Positions 21,499-29,727 of a DNA stretch of 64,000 nucleotides are shown here, one piece after another. Position 1 is the stretch's first letter, and every line of letters begins with the position of its first letter. The notes under the pieces were generated by a model. The model did not search any database, was not told the DNA's origin, and worked only from the letters and a program-made list of their open reading frames with translations. Source of the DNA: CALAGJ01 sp964293305 (GTDB taxonomy: Bacteria > Bacteroidota > Bacteroidia > Chitinophagales > Chitinophagaceae); assembly GCA_964293305.1 (NCBI GenBank), contig CAXYYO010000003.1:60331-124330 (forward strand), in the 5' to 3' direction. The position numbers were made by a program, and so were the translations under genes.

Positions 21499-21681
21499 CT
21501 ATTGCATGAGCTGCAATAACTTTTCAGGCAAAGCCTGTACGCTTATACAAGCACCTTTGATATTTTCTGTACACTGTTCTACTTCTGCCAATGGTTCATG
21601 ATATGCACCAGCCGCTAGGTAGAATACTGTTATAATCATGAAGAATATGATGGCGATGATGGAAACACGCTTTATCATCAT
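21499..21681 (-). CDS. Small single-pass membrane peptide inside the exporter operon
   Basis: 60 residues, ATG start (MM pair). A strongly hydrophobic helix at about residues 5-26 (ISIIAIIFFMIITVFYLAAG-like) is followed by about 34 mostly polar residues with two cysteines (Cys37 and Cys45). The latter would face the periplasm if the N terminus stays inside. It starts 14 bp after the ATPase gene stops and ends 54 bp before permease 1, so it is almost certainly co-transcribed. I do not recognise the family. It could be an accessory subunit of the exporter, a sensor or an exported peptide. Position and composition support coding, but no homology is claimed. Confidence 0.6.
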   Translation of the reverse strand: MMIKRVSIIAIIFFMIITVFYLAAGAYHEPLAEVEQCTENIKGACISVQALPEKLLQLMQ

Positions 21682-21695
21682 TTGAAATTTAAAAT

Positions 21696-22373
21696 TTAAA
21701 CTAAAATATTTTCTGTAACTGTTTGTCCATCTAGCATTCTAATGATGCGATGACTATACCTAGAATCATGCTCACTGTGTGTAACCATAATGATGGTAGT
21801 GCCTTGCTCATTGAGCTCAGTAAGTAGTTGCATTACTTCATTGCCATTTGAAGAATCGAGGTTTCCGGTAGGCTCATCCGCCAATATGAGTTTAGGATTA
21901 TTTACTACGGCCCTTGCCACAGCTACACGCTGCTGTTGACCTCCTGAAAGCTGCTGGGGGTAATGGTTTCTCCGATGCATAATCTGCATTTTGTCCAATA
22001 CTTTTTCTACCTTTTCTTTACGCTCCGCAGACTTTACGCCTGTATATATTAATGGCAATTCTACATTTTCAAAAACGGTGAGTTCATCAATCAAATTAAA
22101 ACTCTGGAATACAAAACCGATATTATGCTTGCGCATATCAGCTCTTTTGCGCTCATTAAAACCTGCCACTTCCACTTCGTTAAAAATGAAACTTCCTTTA
22201 TCAGGATCATCCAATAAACCAAGTATATTAAGCAACGTTGATTTGCCACATCCTGATGGCCCCATTACAGAAACAAATTCCCCTGCTTTCACTTCGATTG
22301 ATAATTTGTTTAAGGCTACAGTTTCCACTTCTTCTGTACGATACACTTTTTCGAGGTTTGTAATTTTGATCAT
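21696..22373 (-). CDS. MacB/LolD-type ABC transporter ATP-binding protein
   Basis: 225 residues from the ATG at 22373 (MIKITNLEKVYRTEE). An in-frame start ten codons earlier exists but lacks family support. Visible motifs are Walker A GPSGCGKST (38-46), Q-loop Gln90, signature LSGGQQQR (142-149), Walker B KLILADEP (161-168) and H-loop His199, so it should be an active ATPase. It is the only ATPase gene for nine permeases in this window. It lies 173 bp after hlyD and 14 bp before the 60-residue peptide gene. It acts on the cytosolic face, where it should bind the RxKEIGIRK coupling helices of the FtsX permeases. Function is certain to family level; the substrate is unknown. Confidence 0.96.
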   Translation of the reverse strand: MIKITNLEKVYRTEEVETVALNKLSIEVKAGEFVSVMGPSGCGKSTLLNILGLLDDPDKGSFIFNEVEVAGFNERKRADMRKHNIGFVFQSFNLIDELTVFENVELPLIYTGVKSAERKEKVEKVLDKMQIMHRRNHYPQQLSGGQQQRVAVARAVVNNPKLILADEPTGNLDSSNGNEVMQLLTELNEQGTTIIMVTHSEHDSRYSHRIIRMLDGQTVTENILV

Positions 22374-22546
22374 ATTTGTAGATTTGTAGTCTAATATTAG
22401 CATTTTATGTATAAGCCAATAATGACATTTAAGAATACTATTATTTAAATTTTTCTTTGTTTAAAAATTAATTACTCAAATTTTCAAAAACCGTTTTTGC
22501 AATATCGTACTGAACGGAAAGTCAATACAACTGATTTATAATTCTT

Positions 22547-23797
22547 TTATTTCAATACTAATTCTTCATTGTCTCCAAAGTTTTCATAACTACTTGTTAC
22601 AACCTTATCACCGGGTTGAAGACCATTGATGATTTCATAATAGTCAGGATTTTGACGGCCTAGTTGAATATCTACCTTATACGCCTTAGTGCCATCATTT
22701 GTTACTTTGAAAATCCAATTTCCTCCTGTTTGCTGATAAAAACCTCCTTTAGCTAAGAGTAATGCTTTTGTTTCATCACTTAAAGCAAGTCTTATCTGTA
22801 ATGTTTGCCCTCTGCGAATTCCCTTTGGTATTTTATTTAAAAATTCCATATCCACCTGAAATCTACCATTGACAACCTGGGTATAAATTTTCTTTATTTC
22901 CAAAATATAGGTTGTATCATTAAAAGTAAATTCACCTCTTAATCCGTTAAATACACGGCTGATATAGTGTTCATCAATATCTACCCGTACTTTATATCCA
23001 TCTGTTACGTCAATTTGGCCAAGGCGTTCACCTTTATTTTTACTCTGCCCTACTTCTGCATCTAAGCTGGTAAGCTGTCCATCTACTGGTGCTCTTACAA
23101 TGAGATCTCCAACTTTTTTTCTCATTACGGTTAATGCATTTTGTGCACCCTCAAAGCTTTGAGTAGCTTGCGTTACTTGCTGCTGGTTGTTATCCACATC
23201 CTGCTTGAGGGTGCGGTCTGCTAGCTGCTTTTTGCTGATTTGATAATTGTAATTATTTTCACTTTGCTTGTATTCTTGAAGTCCTATTGCCTTTTTAGAA
23301 TATAGCTCTTTATTGAGGTTATAAACTCGTTCAGCTTCTTTATACTGATTCTCAACATCAGTCATTGTATTGAGGTTGGTAATTGTATTTTGTTGTGCAG
23401 AGTTTTTTGCAATCTGCATTTGAGTAATCAGGTTATATACTTGTGTTTCTTGGTTTACAAGGCTAAGCTCAAGATCAGTGTTTGAGAGCCTGAGTATAGG
23501 TTGTCCCTTATACATCATGGCACCATCATCCACATATTTCTCTTCAACCCTTCCTCCTTCTACTGCATCCAGATATATAGTTGTACGTGGAAGTACCACT
23601 CCATTTACAGGAATAAACTCCTGAAAATTCCCTTTTTTTATTTCACTTACGGTAAGCCTTTCAGGATCAACATTTAGTTTTGTTTTTCCAGTTGTAAGAT
23701 AAAAGCTGGCAGCTATTAAACCTATAAGTGCTGCTATACCCACTATGGTGAGTATTCTTTTTTTATTCCATTTCTTTTTTTCTATAACCCTGTCCAC
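22547..23797 (-). CDS. HlyD/MacA-family periplasmic adaptor (membrane fusion protein)
   Basis: 416 residues. The start is GTG at 23797 (MDRVIEKKKWNKKRIL); an in-frame TAG lies shortly upstream and no ATG fits. One N-terminal membrane helix (about 15-33) anchors a periplasmic protein with a lipoyl-like/barrel-sandwich region (RVEEKYVDDGAMMYKGQPIL), a long coiled-coil hairpin (about 100-230, rich in Q, N and K) and C-terminal beta domains ending near GLQPGDKVVTSSYE. In MacA/HlyD systems such a protein joins the inner-membrane transporter to a TolC-like outer membrane channel. No TolC gene is visible here. First gene of the export operon, with a sigma-54-like module 84-177 bp upstream. Confidence 0.93.
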   Translation of the reverse strand: MDRVIEKKKWNKKRILTIVGIAALIGLIAASFYLTTGKTKLNVDPERLTVSEIKKGNFQEFIPVNGVVLPRTTIYLDAVEGGRVEEKYVDDGAMMYKGQPILRLSNTDLELSLVNQETQVYNLITQMQIAKNSAQQNTITNLNTMTDVENQYKEAERVYNLNKELYSKKAIGLQEYKQSENNYNYQISKKQLADRTLKQDVDNNQQQVTQATQSFEGAQNALTVMRKKVGDLIVRAPVDGQLTSLDAEVGQSKNKGERLGQIDVTDGYKVRVDIDEHYISRVFNGLRGEFTFNDTTYILEIKKIYTQVVNGRFQVDMEFLNKIPKGIRRGQTLQIRLALSDETKALLLAKGGFYQQTGGNWIFKVTNDGTKAYKVDIQLGRQNPDYYEIINGLQPGDKVVTSSYENFGDNEELVLK

Positions 23798-23823
23798 TTG
23801 CTTAATTTTTTTTGACTTATCGG

Positions 23824-23847
23824 GGGCCTACGCTGAGCTGCAGGCCC
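23824..23847. other. Hairpin in the hlyD leader
   Basis: GGGCCT (23824-23829) and AGGCCC (23842-23847) can pair around a 12-nt loop. The hairpin lies between the predicted promoter and the GTG start of hlyD and is G+C-rich in an AT-rich region. Its role is unknown; it could affect message stability or translation. Confidence 0.4.
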
Positions 23848-23880
23848 TCAACAAGTTTCACATGAGAATGAACATATAAT

Positions 23881-23974
23881 AAAATGATTATGCCAGAAAG
23901 TGTATCATTGATTTTCAATGAGTTATATAATATCTACGAAAGTTATTGTACGTTTTCGATACAATTTGTGTACG
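23881..23974 (-). promoter_or_regulatory. Sigma-54-like promoter and upstream inverted repeat before hlyD
   Basis: The minus strand has CTGGCATAATCATTTT (23896-23881): a good -24 half (TGGCAT) but a poor -12 half. After 50 bp comes TGTACGTTTTCGATACA (plus-strand reading, 23947-23963), the inverted repeat with one extra base, then the half site TGTACG at 23969-23974. Spacing agrees with the two modules inside the permease array, which supports a shared regulator for all three units. The rest of 23798-24176 shows the leader hairpin and nothing else clear. Confidence 0.6.
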
Positions 23975-24176
23975 CTGTTGAAGCGGGTAGTTAAAGCAAT
24001 TGTATTATTATCCATAGTTATTGGAGATAGCACAAGCAAACAAAACAAACACAATTCCATTTCATCCAAATTTTTAGAACAAAAATTTGCCTAATAATAA
24101 TGCTGAATCAAATATTTAATATGGACAAAAAAATAGTTGCAATAATATTAGTATAGACGCTCTTCTGGACTGAATT

Positions 24177-25694
24177 TTACTGCTTTATAAACCAGACAAT
24201 TTCGGTTCCGCATTTTATATAATAGAGTCCAATTGGAAAATGGGCAATATCAATGGTAGATTTGGTAGATTGACTGATGAGGCTATTATTTTTATCAAAA
24301 ATCTCTATTTTTTTGTTACATGTGTTTTTAATATTGATATAAGAATTTGCGGGGTTTGGAAATACAGTGATTGCTCTTTTGGATAAGGTATTAATATTTT
24401 GAAATGACCTATCTACAGGACATTGGCAGCTAGTACCTATATCATTAACACCAAATTCATAAAATGGCTGCTGACCATGTAAGTTATTGTTTGAGAGGAT
24501 AACTGAACTGTCATTATTGACAATACCATTTACACGAATAGCTTTTCTAAATTCAGGTTCAGCACGTTGATAGCTTTGTACGCCTCTATTAAAAACCCAA
24601 CTCCATTGAGTAAGATTATAAAAACTATTTTCAAAATCATTGTTGAGAATATTGCATTGAGTAACCCGCTCTCTACCATTTTCTTCAGTGGCACTACAAT
24701 TTCTCCAATCGCCTAAAAATAATGCATGCTGAATCACATAATTTACGCGGTTACCAGAAACTGTAAACCCTTTTCCAGAAAGGGACATAGCATTATTATA
24801 GCACCAAAAAAAACGGTTATTTATTATTTGCCAATTTTGAGCAGCTTCGCAATTATTTTTTTTGGCCTTTTGATTATGATATCCTGTAATGCCGCTGGCC
24901 AAAATAAGCCCCTGATTTGGTTCACCATCGGCCCATTCATTGTTCATACCGGGTCTGGAAATGGTATTGTTTTCTATAAGCACCTGTGTGGCACCACTTA
25001 GTCTAATACCTTCTGTAAGTGTTCTGTTTATGGTAGAATTTTTCACTGTTATGTTTGTGCTATTATAAAACTTTATACCTGCGCCGAAACCATTCCAACT
25101 GTAAGGGTTTATTTTACCTGATGTTTCACCCATACCGGCATTTCTTAGATCACAACTGTCTATCGTAACTGTATTTGCTTTTGGAAAAATAAGTATAGAC
25201 ACATCCCAATAGGCTGCCCCAATAGGGTTTGCAGTAAAACTATTTCTTGTATTTCTAAATACACAATTCTTAAGCAAGAAATTGGATTTATTTTCCACTG
25301 TTTTTAAAATGATACAGGCTGCGTTAGCCCCTTCAAAAATTAATTGCTGAATTGCTGATGGATGTACAGTTGTTCCACCTTTCAGTTGTATCATTTCTAC
25401 ATTTACAGGGTAGGAAGCAAAGGCCATAATTGACTGCTGCGCAAACGCAGATTCCCCTTTTCGACCCACTAATTGTACGCCATATTTTAACGTCAATTTA
25501 TTCTTAATAATATAGGCGGAGTTTGAAGTGAGTATAATTCTATCACCAATAGTAGCATTTTTGATAGCATACTGTATGGAATTTATATCAGCGACTGATG
25601 AGTGATCACTACTGTTGTTTGGTACAGGAATGTCAACACCATAAGATTGCAAACTAATGAGGAAAGCAAATAATGTGATAGTATATATTTTCAT
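24177..25694 (-). CDS. Secreted right-handed beta-helix protein with T9SS sorting domain
   Basis: 505 residues from the ATG at 25694 (MKIYTITLFAFLISLQSYG), which gives a clean signal peptide; an earlier in-frame start would add ten residues before it. The middle has repeated N-rich turns such as ITVKNSTINRTLTEGIRLSG and VLIENNTISRP, typical of pectate-lyase-like parallel beta-helices. The last 70 residues (ITVFPNPANSYINIKN to VWFIKQ) form a type A T9SS C-terminal signal, so export across the outer membrane is expected. The substrate is not recognisable; polysaccharide binding or cleavage is possible. It is the only gene of its unit and points away from the esterase at 26237. Confidence 0.85.
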   Translation of the reverse strand: MKIYTITLFAFLISLQSYGVDIPVPNNSSDHSSVADINSIQYAIKNATIGDRIILTSNSAYIIKNKLTLKYGVQLVGRKGESAFAQQSIMAFASYPVNVEMIQLKGGTTVHPSAIQQLIFEGANAACIILKTVENKSNFLLKNCVFRNTRNSFTANPIGAAYWDVSILIFPKANTVTIDSCDLRNAGMGETSGKINPYSWNGFGAGIKFYNSTNITVKNSTINRTLTEGIRLSGATQVLIENNTISRPGMNNEWADGEPNQGLILASGITGYHNQKAKKNNCEAAQNWQIINNRFFWCYNNAMSLSGKGFTVSGNRVNYVIQHALFLGDWRNCSATEENGRERVTQCNILNNDFENSFYNLTQWSWVFNRGVQSYQRAEPEFRKAIRVNGIVNNDSSVILSNNNLHGQQPFYEFGVNDIGTSCQCPVDRSFQNINTLSKRAITVFPNPANSYINIKNTCNKKIEIFDKNNSLISQSTKSTIDIAHFPIGLYYIKCGTEIVWFIKQ

Positions 25695-26236
25695 ATTAAA
25701 AAAAAGAGATGAAAAGAAACTCAATTATTAATTTAAAAGGATAGTCCGATCAAATATATGATTTGGAACAAATTATTTGGAATAAAAGATTTTGACTTAA
25801 TAATGGCTTGGGAAGTATTTCTAGTCATTATATTTCGATTATGCAAAGTTCAGGAAACACATTTCAAATTATAACACAATCTAACTGAACCAAAGTTCAT
25901 AATTTCAAACTTTCAATATATTTATAAAAGAATTGAGCTGCTTTATCAACATGAAGAAATATATGATTCTTTAAAAATAATTAAATCACCACCAACCACC
26001 CCTACCACGTTTGCATAAAGTTCATTAAAGTTTATACCATTATATTTTTGTAGGTTCATATAACAACAAAAAATATTGAAGTTTTTTGGATAACCAATCA
26101 TATCTTTTCAATGTCTATTGTAAATATCAAAATCATTTGTAATAATTCCCCGGCAATTGTGTAGACCAGAAATAGTGTTGAGAATAAAAGCTATTCAAAT
26201 AAAGTTTGTCTTATATTTGGAGATAATTTTTTTAAA
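25695..26236. promoter_or_regulatory. Divergent intergenic region of beta-helix protein and esterase
   Basis: This is an AT-rich divergent spacer. A TATATTTG at 26212-26219 fits the Bacteroidota -7 element TAnnTTTG and lies 17 bp before the esterase ATG; no matching -33 TTTG is at the right distance. No gene or strong hairpin is seen. Confidence 0.4.
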
Positions 26237-27202
26237 ATGAGTAAGGCCCAAAGATTTTATTTCATTCTATTTCTTTGTTTTTTGTTGAGTGAAGTTTCTG
26301 CACAAACAGAGCGAAGAGAATATAGATTCTATCAATCAATACAGGTAGATGGGATTAAAAGAACCTATTTAATCAACCTTCCTCCAAATTATTATTTACG
26401 CAATAATTTTTCTTTAGTTATAGCCATGCATGGAGGTGGTGGTGATGCCTATCAGTTTGAAAAATCCTCACTTCTCACGGAGAAAGCAGAAAAAGAAAAA
26501 TTCATAGTAGTATATCCTGAAGGTAGATTCAAAAACAAATTCTTGCCCATACGCACTTGGAATGCCGGCTCATGTTGTGCATACTCTGTGGAGGCTGATG
26601 TGGATGATGTAAAATTTATATCAAAACTTATTGATACTTTAATAGATAAATACAAAATTAATAAAAGAAAAGTGTATGCTACAGGACATAGTAATGGTGG
26701 TATGATGTGCTATAGACTTGCTTGTGAGCTTTCTGAAAAAATTGCAGCCATAGCGCCAAACTCATCAACCATGGTTGTAACCCAAACTTGCAACCCACAA
26801 AGAGATGTTCCTATTTTGCACATGCATTCCATTTTAGATGAAAATGTACCTTACGAAGGAGGAGTTGTATTAAGAACAGGTAGCCCTTCACCGGCTTTAG
26901 ATTCAGTAATGAATGTATGGAGTATTATCAACGATTGTACACAAAAAGACACCATTAGGAATGATAGTTTATATAGGCAAATTCAATGGAGAAATAACAT
27001 GAACAATATTGAAATTAACTATTATCTGACTATGGACGGTGGGCATAGTTGGCCTGGCGGAAAATCTGGAAGTGCTATTGGAAACCAGCCTTCAAAAGTT
27101 ATTAATGCCAATGATTTGCTTTGGGAGTTTTTTAAACAATATCAATTGCCATCAATTCAAAATACCATCACTAATAGAGGCTTAAATACTTCGGTCTATT
27201 AA
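26237..27202 (+). CDS. Secreted CE1/PHB-depolymerase-like esterase
   Basis: 321 residues, ATG start. Signal peptide at about residues 1-22 (FILFLCFLLSEVSAQ). The alpha/beta-hydrolase fold has an oxyanion segment AMHGGGGDAYQFE, VVYPEG, and the nucleophile elbow GHSNGG with Ser as catalytic base. A later Asp (DENVPYEGG region) and His (DGGHSWPGG) complete the likely triad. This matches the LpqC/polyhydroxybutyrate-depolymerase-like group, which also includes feruloyl and acetylxylan esterases (CE1). The paired cysteines in AGSCCAYS are typical of this group. The exact substrate is unclear. It is a single-gene unit. Confidence 0.88.
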   Translation: MSKAQRFYFILFLCFLLSEVSAQTERREYRFYQSIQVDGIKRTYLINLPPNYYLRNNFSLVIAMHGGGGDAYQFEKSSLLTEKAEKEKFIVVYPEGRFKNKFLPIRTWNAGSCCAYSVEADVDDVKFISKLIDTLIDKYKINKRKVYATGHSNGGMMCYRLACELSEKIAAIAPNSSTMVVTQTCNPQRDVPILHMHSILDENVPYEGGVVLRTGSPSPALDSVMNVWSIINDCTQKDTIRNDSLYRQIQWRNNMNNIEINYYLTMDGGHSWPGGKSGSAIGNQPSKVINANDLLWEFFKQYQLPSIQNTITNRGLNTSVY

Positions 27203-27363
27203 AGAATGCATGCTACACAATATAAGAAAAGATGCATTTGTTATTAATGATACGTTGATAAATACATTGATGTATGAATCAATTTTATCAACAATAACTA
27301 AATCAGGACTTCATATAAAGGTAGAAGAATTTAAAACCTGAAAATTAATGATGATTTTATAAA

Positions 27364-27594
27364 TTATACTACCTCATCTTCAGGAGGAGGTAAAGGATTT
27401 CTACGGCTAGGAACAATAGTATTTTCATCTTCACTGAGATACACAAAAAATTCATTTATACCATAAATATCACCAGGCACTCTGCTCCCACCATTTTCAT
27501 CATATCGTTCATAAGGGCCAAGAATATTACCATTGTAGCGTATAGCTCTCAATTTTTCTTCGTGATTCAGTTGCTTAAATGCTTCTATTGTCAT
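27364..27594 (-). CDS. Small conserved-looking hypothetical protein
   Basis: 76 residues, ATG start. It is soluble and charged, begins MTIEAFKQLNHEEKLRAI and ends in a proline/acid tail (PLPPPEDEVV). There is no signal or membrane segment. It lies 27 bp after the MFS gene on the same strand, so it may be the third gene of a DedA-MFS unit. I do not recognise the function. The codon pattern and position favour a real gene over a chance frame. Confidence 0.6.
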   Translation of the reverse strand: MTIEAFKQLNHEEKLRAIRYNGNILGPYERYDENGGSRVPGDIYGINEFFVYLSEDENTIVPSRRNPLPPPEDEVV

Positions 27595-27621
27595 GGTGCA
27601 AAAATAAGTGGTATAATGCTA

Positions 27622-28857
27622 TTATATTTCAAGAAAATTCAAATCCTTATTAAATGTTTCTTTTATTCCATAGGAAGCAGCCACGGTAATAGACATAATG
27701 ATGACGCCGGTTATCCATGCGCCGGTCGTATAACTACCTGTGGCCGTTCTGAGGTATTGAAAAAGCATGATAATAAGTGGCAAAGTACCTCTTACCATAT
27801 TGGGTATTGTAGTGGCTGCAGTTGCCCTCAGATTTGTACCAAATTGCTCCGCGCCAATCGTTACGAATATGGACCAGAAACCTGTAGCAAATCCTAAAGC
27901 TGCACATACTGAGTATAATCTTTCTGCATTGCCGTTATATAAAATTGTAAAAAATAAAATAATACAAATTATGGTCAATGCATAAAATAAACGGAGTGCT
28001 TTAATTCGGCTTTTTAACCATTGGCTTACAAAGCCAACCATTATACCACCAATGCTAATACCAATATATGCATACATAATTGCTTTTCCAGCATCAATGG
28101 TGTCAGTAATATTAAATTGTATGGCAAATTCTTTTGAAAAAGTAACCAAAATGCCTACTACATACCAAGTTGGTAATCCTATGAGAATGGAAAAAAAATA
28201 TTTTTTAAAACGCTCCACATTTGTAAATAACATAAAAATATTACCTCTACTTACTTCGCTGTTTTTTAAGGCATGAAAAAGCCCACTTTCAAAAACAGAA
28301 ATACGAAGCAGTAGCAGCAACAAGCCCATACCACCTCCAATAAAGTAGCAGGTTCTCCAGTCAAAATTTTCTTTTATAAAAAAGGCAAATATGGCACCAG
28401 TTAAACCAAGCCCCGCTACCATTGAAGTAGCCAGCCCTCTCTTTTCTTTTGAGGTAAGTTCACTTACTAACGTAATGCCTGCACCAAGTTCCCCTGCAAG
28501 ACCAATACCAGCAATAAATCGCACCCAAGCATACTGATCAGTTGTTGTAATAAACCCATTGGCTATATTGCCAACAGAATATATAAAAATACTTCCAAAC
28601 AATACACTAAGTCTTCCTTTCTTGTCTCCTAAAATGCCCCAAATAATACCACCTAATAAAAGACCGTACATTTGATAACTGATAATTTTTTCACCTACGG
28701 TTAATACAGCGGCATCATCCAAACCCAAATCTTTTAAGCTGGGCACACGTATTATTCCAAAAAGCAGTAAATCATAAATATCAACAAAATAACCCAATGC
28801 AGCTACTAATACCGGTATGGATAGAATACCTGCATATTGTTTTGATTCATTAGCCAT
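27622..28857 (-). CDS. MFS transporter, metabolite:H+ symporter-like
   Basis: 411 residues from the ATG at 28857 (MANESKQYAGILS); a longer frame exists but would overlap the DedA gene. About 12 helices. The motif FVDIYDLLLFG in helix 1 and the loop motif WGILGDKKGRLSVLFG between helices 2 and 3 are typical of MHS/AAHS-type major facilitator symporters. It starts 4 bp after DedA stops, so the two are translationally close and probably co-transcribed. The substrate cannot be stated; sugar acids or organic acids are common in this group. Confidence 0.87.
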   Translation of the reverse strand: MANESKQYAGILSIPVLVAALGYFVDIYDLLLFGIIRVPSLKDLGLDDAAVLTVGEKIISYQMYGLLLGGIIWGILGDKKGRLSVLFGSIFIYSVGNIANGFITTTDQYAWVRFIAGIGLAGELGAGITLVSELTSKEKRGLATSMVAGLGLTGAIFAFFIKENFDWRTCYFIGGGMGLLLLLLRISVFESGLFHALKNSEVSRGNIFMLFTNVERFKKYFFSILIGLPTWYVVGILVTFSKEFAIQFNITDTIDAGKAIMYAYIGISIGGIMVGFVSQWLKSRIKALRLFYALTIICIILFFTILYNGNAERLYSVCAALGFATGFWSIFVTIGAEQFGTNLRATAATTIPNMVRGTLPLIIMLFQYLRTATGSYTTGAWITGVIIMSITVAASYGIKETFNKDLNFLEI

Positions 28858-28861
28858 TCTG

Positions 28862-29542
28862 TTAGTCTTTGGGAGCTTTATCTTTTGAAAAAAAGAATTT
28901 ATATGCGATGGGCAAAGTAGATATAACAACAATGAGAATTACAATCATTTCTAGATGTTCTTTCAGATCAATCCCAAATTCATTCATTACCCATTTGCTG
29001 AGGAAATGACCTGCCACTAACATACTTAAAACCCAAGCCAAGCATCCTATAATATTGAAATATATAAACTTTGCTTTTTCCATTTTTACAATGCCTGCTA
29101 CTATGGGTGCAAAAGTTCTTATTATGGGAACAAAACGTGCAGCTACCACAGCCCATCCACCATATTGATGATAGAAATCATTGGCCTGATATAGGTATTT
29201 TTTCCTATAGAAAAAATTATCTTTTCTTTGAAATAGAAAGGGACCGCTTTTATATCCAAACCAATAACCTACCATATTGCCCAATATGCCGGCAGCAGAT
29301 ATGAGAAGCCAGAGTATAAGTATATCTACATATTCATTTCCAGATACTAATATTTCTTCGGCCAATGCTTTACTGTAAATACCCGCTACAAACAAAAGGC
29401 TATCTCCGGGTAGAAAAAATCCGGCAAAAAGCCCTGTTTCTGCAAATATTACAAATAGTAAAAGCCAAAGACCTCCGTACTGTATATAAAATTCCGGATT
29501 GAGTAATTGATGCCAGTCAAAAGACAGTAAAAAACTATGCAT
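28862..29542 (-). CDS. DedA family membrane protein
   Basis: 226 residues, ATG start. It has the DedA/SNARE-associated (VTT) domain: FAETGLFAGFFLPGDSLLF near residues 35-53, GYWFGYKSGPFLF near 107-119, and VVAARFVPIIRTFAPIVAGI near 145-164, with the conserved Arg residues. Several membrane helices. DedA proteins are linked to undecaprenyl-phosphate or phospholipid recycling and to proton-motive-force homeostasis. A TATTTTTG -7-like element lies on the minus strand at 29578-29571. It is followed directly by the MFS gene. Confidence 0.92.
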   Translation of the reverse strand: MHSFLLSFDWHQLLNPEFYIQYGGLWLLLFVIFAETGLFAGFFLPGDSLLFVAGIYSKALAEEILVSGNEYVDILILWLLISAAGILGNMVGYWFGYKSGPFLFQRKDNFFYRKKYLYQANDFYHQYGGWAVVAARFVPIIRTFAPIVAGIVKMEKAKFIYFNIIGCLAWVLSMLVAGHFLSKWVMNEFGIDLKEHLEMIVILIVVISTLPIAYKFFFSKDKAPKD

Positions 29543-29704
29543 TTATTGATATGGTTTTTTATTGAAGGGCCAAAAATAGCGGAATCAGTTATATATTATA
29601 TCTTTAATATAAATGGTATAGATTAATTGATTTTTTCAAACAATACCTTTGTTATATATATAATTAAAATTACGAAATGGCATGCTAGATGTATTAATGA
29701 TTAC

Positions 29705-29719
29705 TCATCTGCCGTAGGC
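29705..29719 (-). repeat. Short GCCTACGGC motif, copy 3
   Basis: The minus strand reads GCCTACGGCAGATGA, 8 bp past the stop codon of the SRPBCC protein. Similarity to copy 4 (47660-47674) extends into the neighbouring AATTCTAATAA, giving about 30 related bases. Confidence 0.5.
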
Positions 29720-29727
29720 TATAAATT

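Noticed and set aside
22404..22546. Possible fourth regulatory module between hlyD and the ATPase gene
   Set aside because: There is a TTGGC-like element near 22415 and CGTAC/GAACGG fragments near 22506-22517, but neither the inverted repeat nor the 50-bp spacing fits the other three modules.
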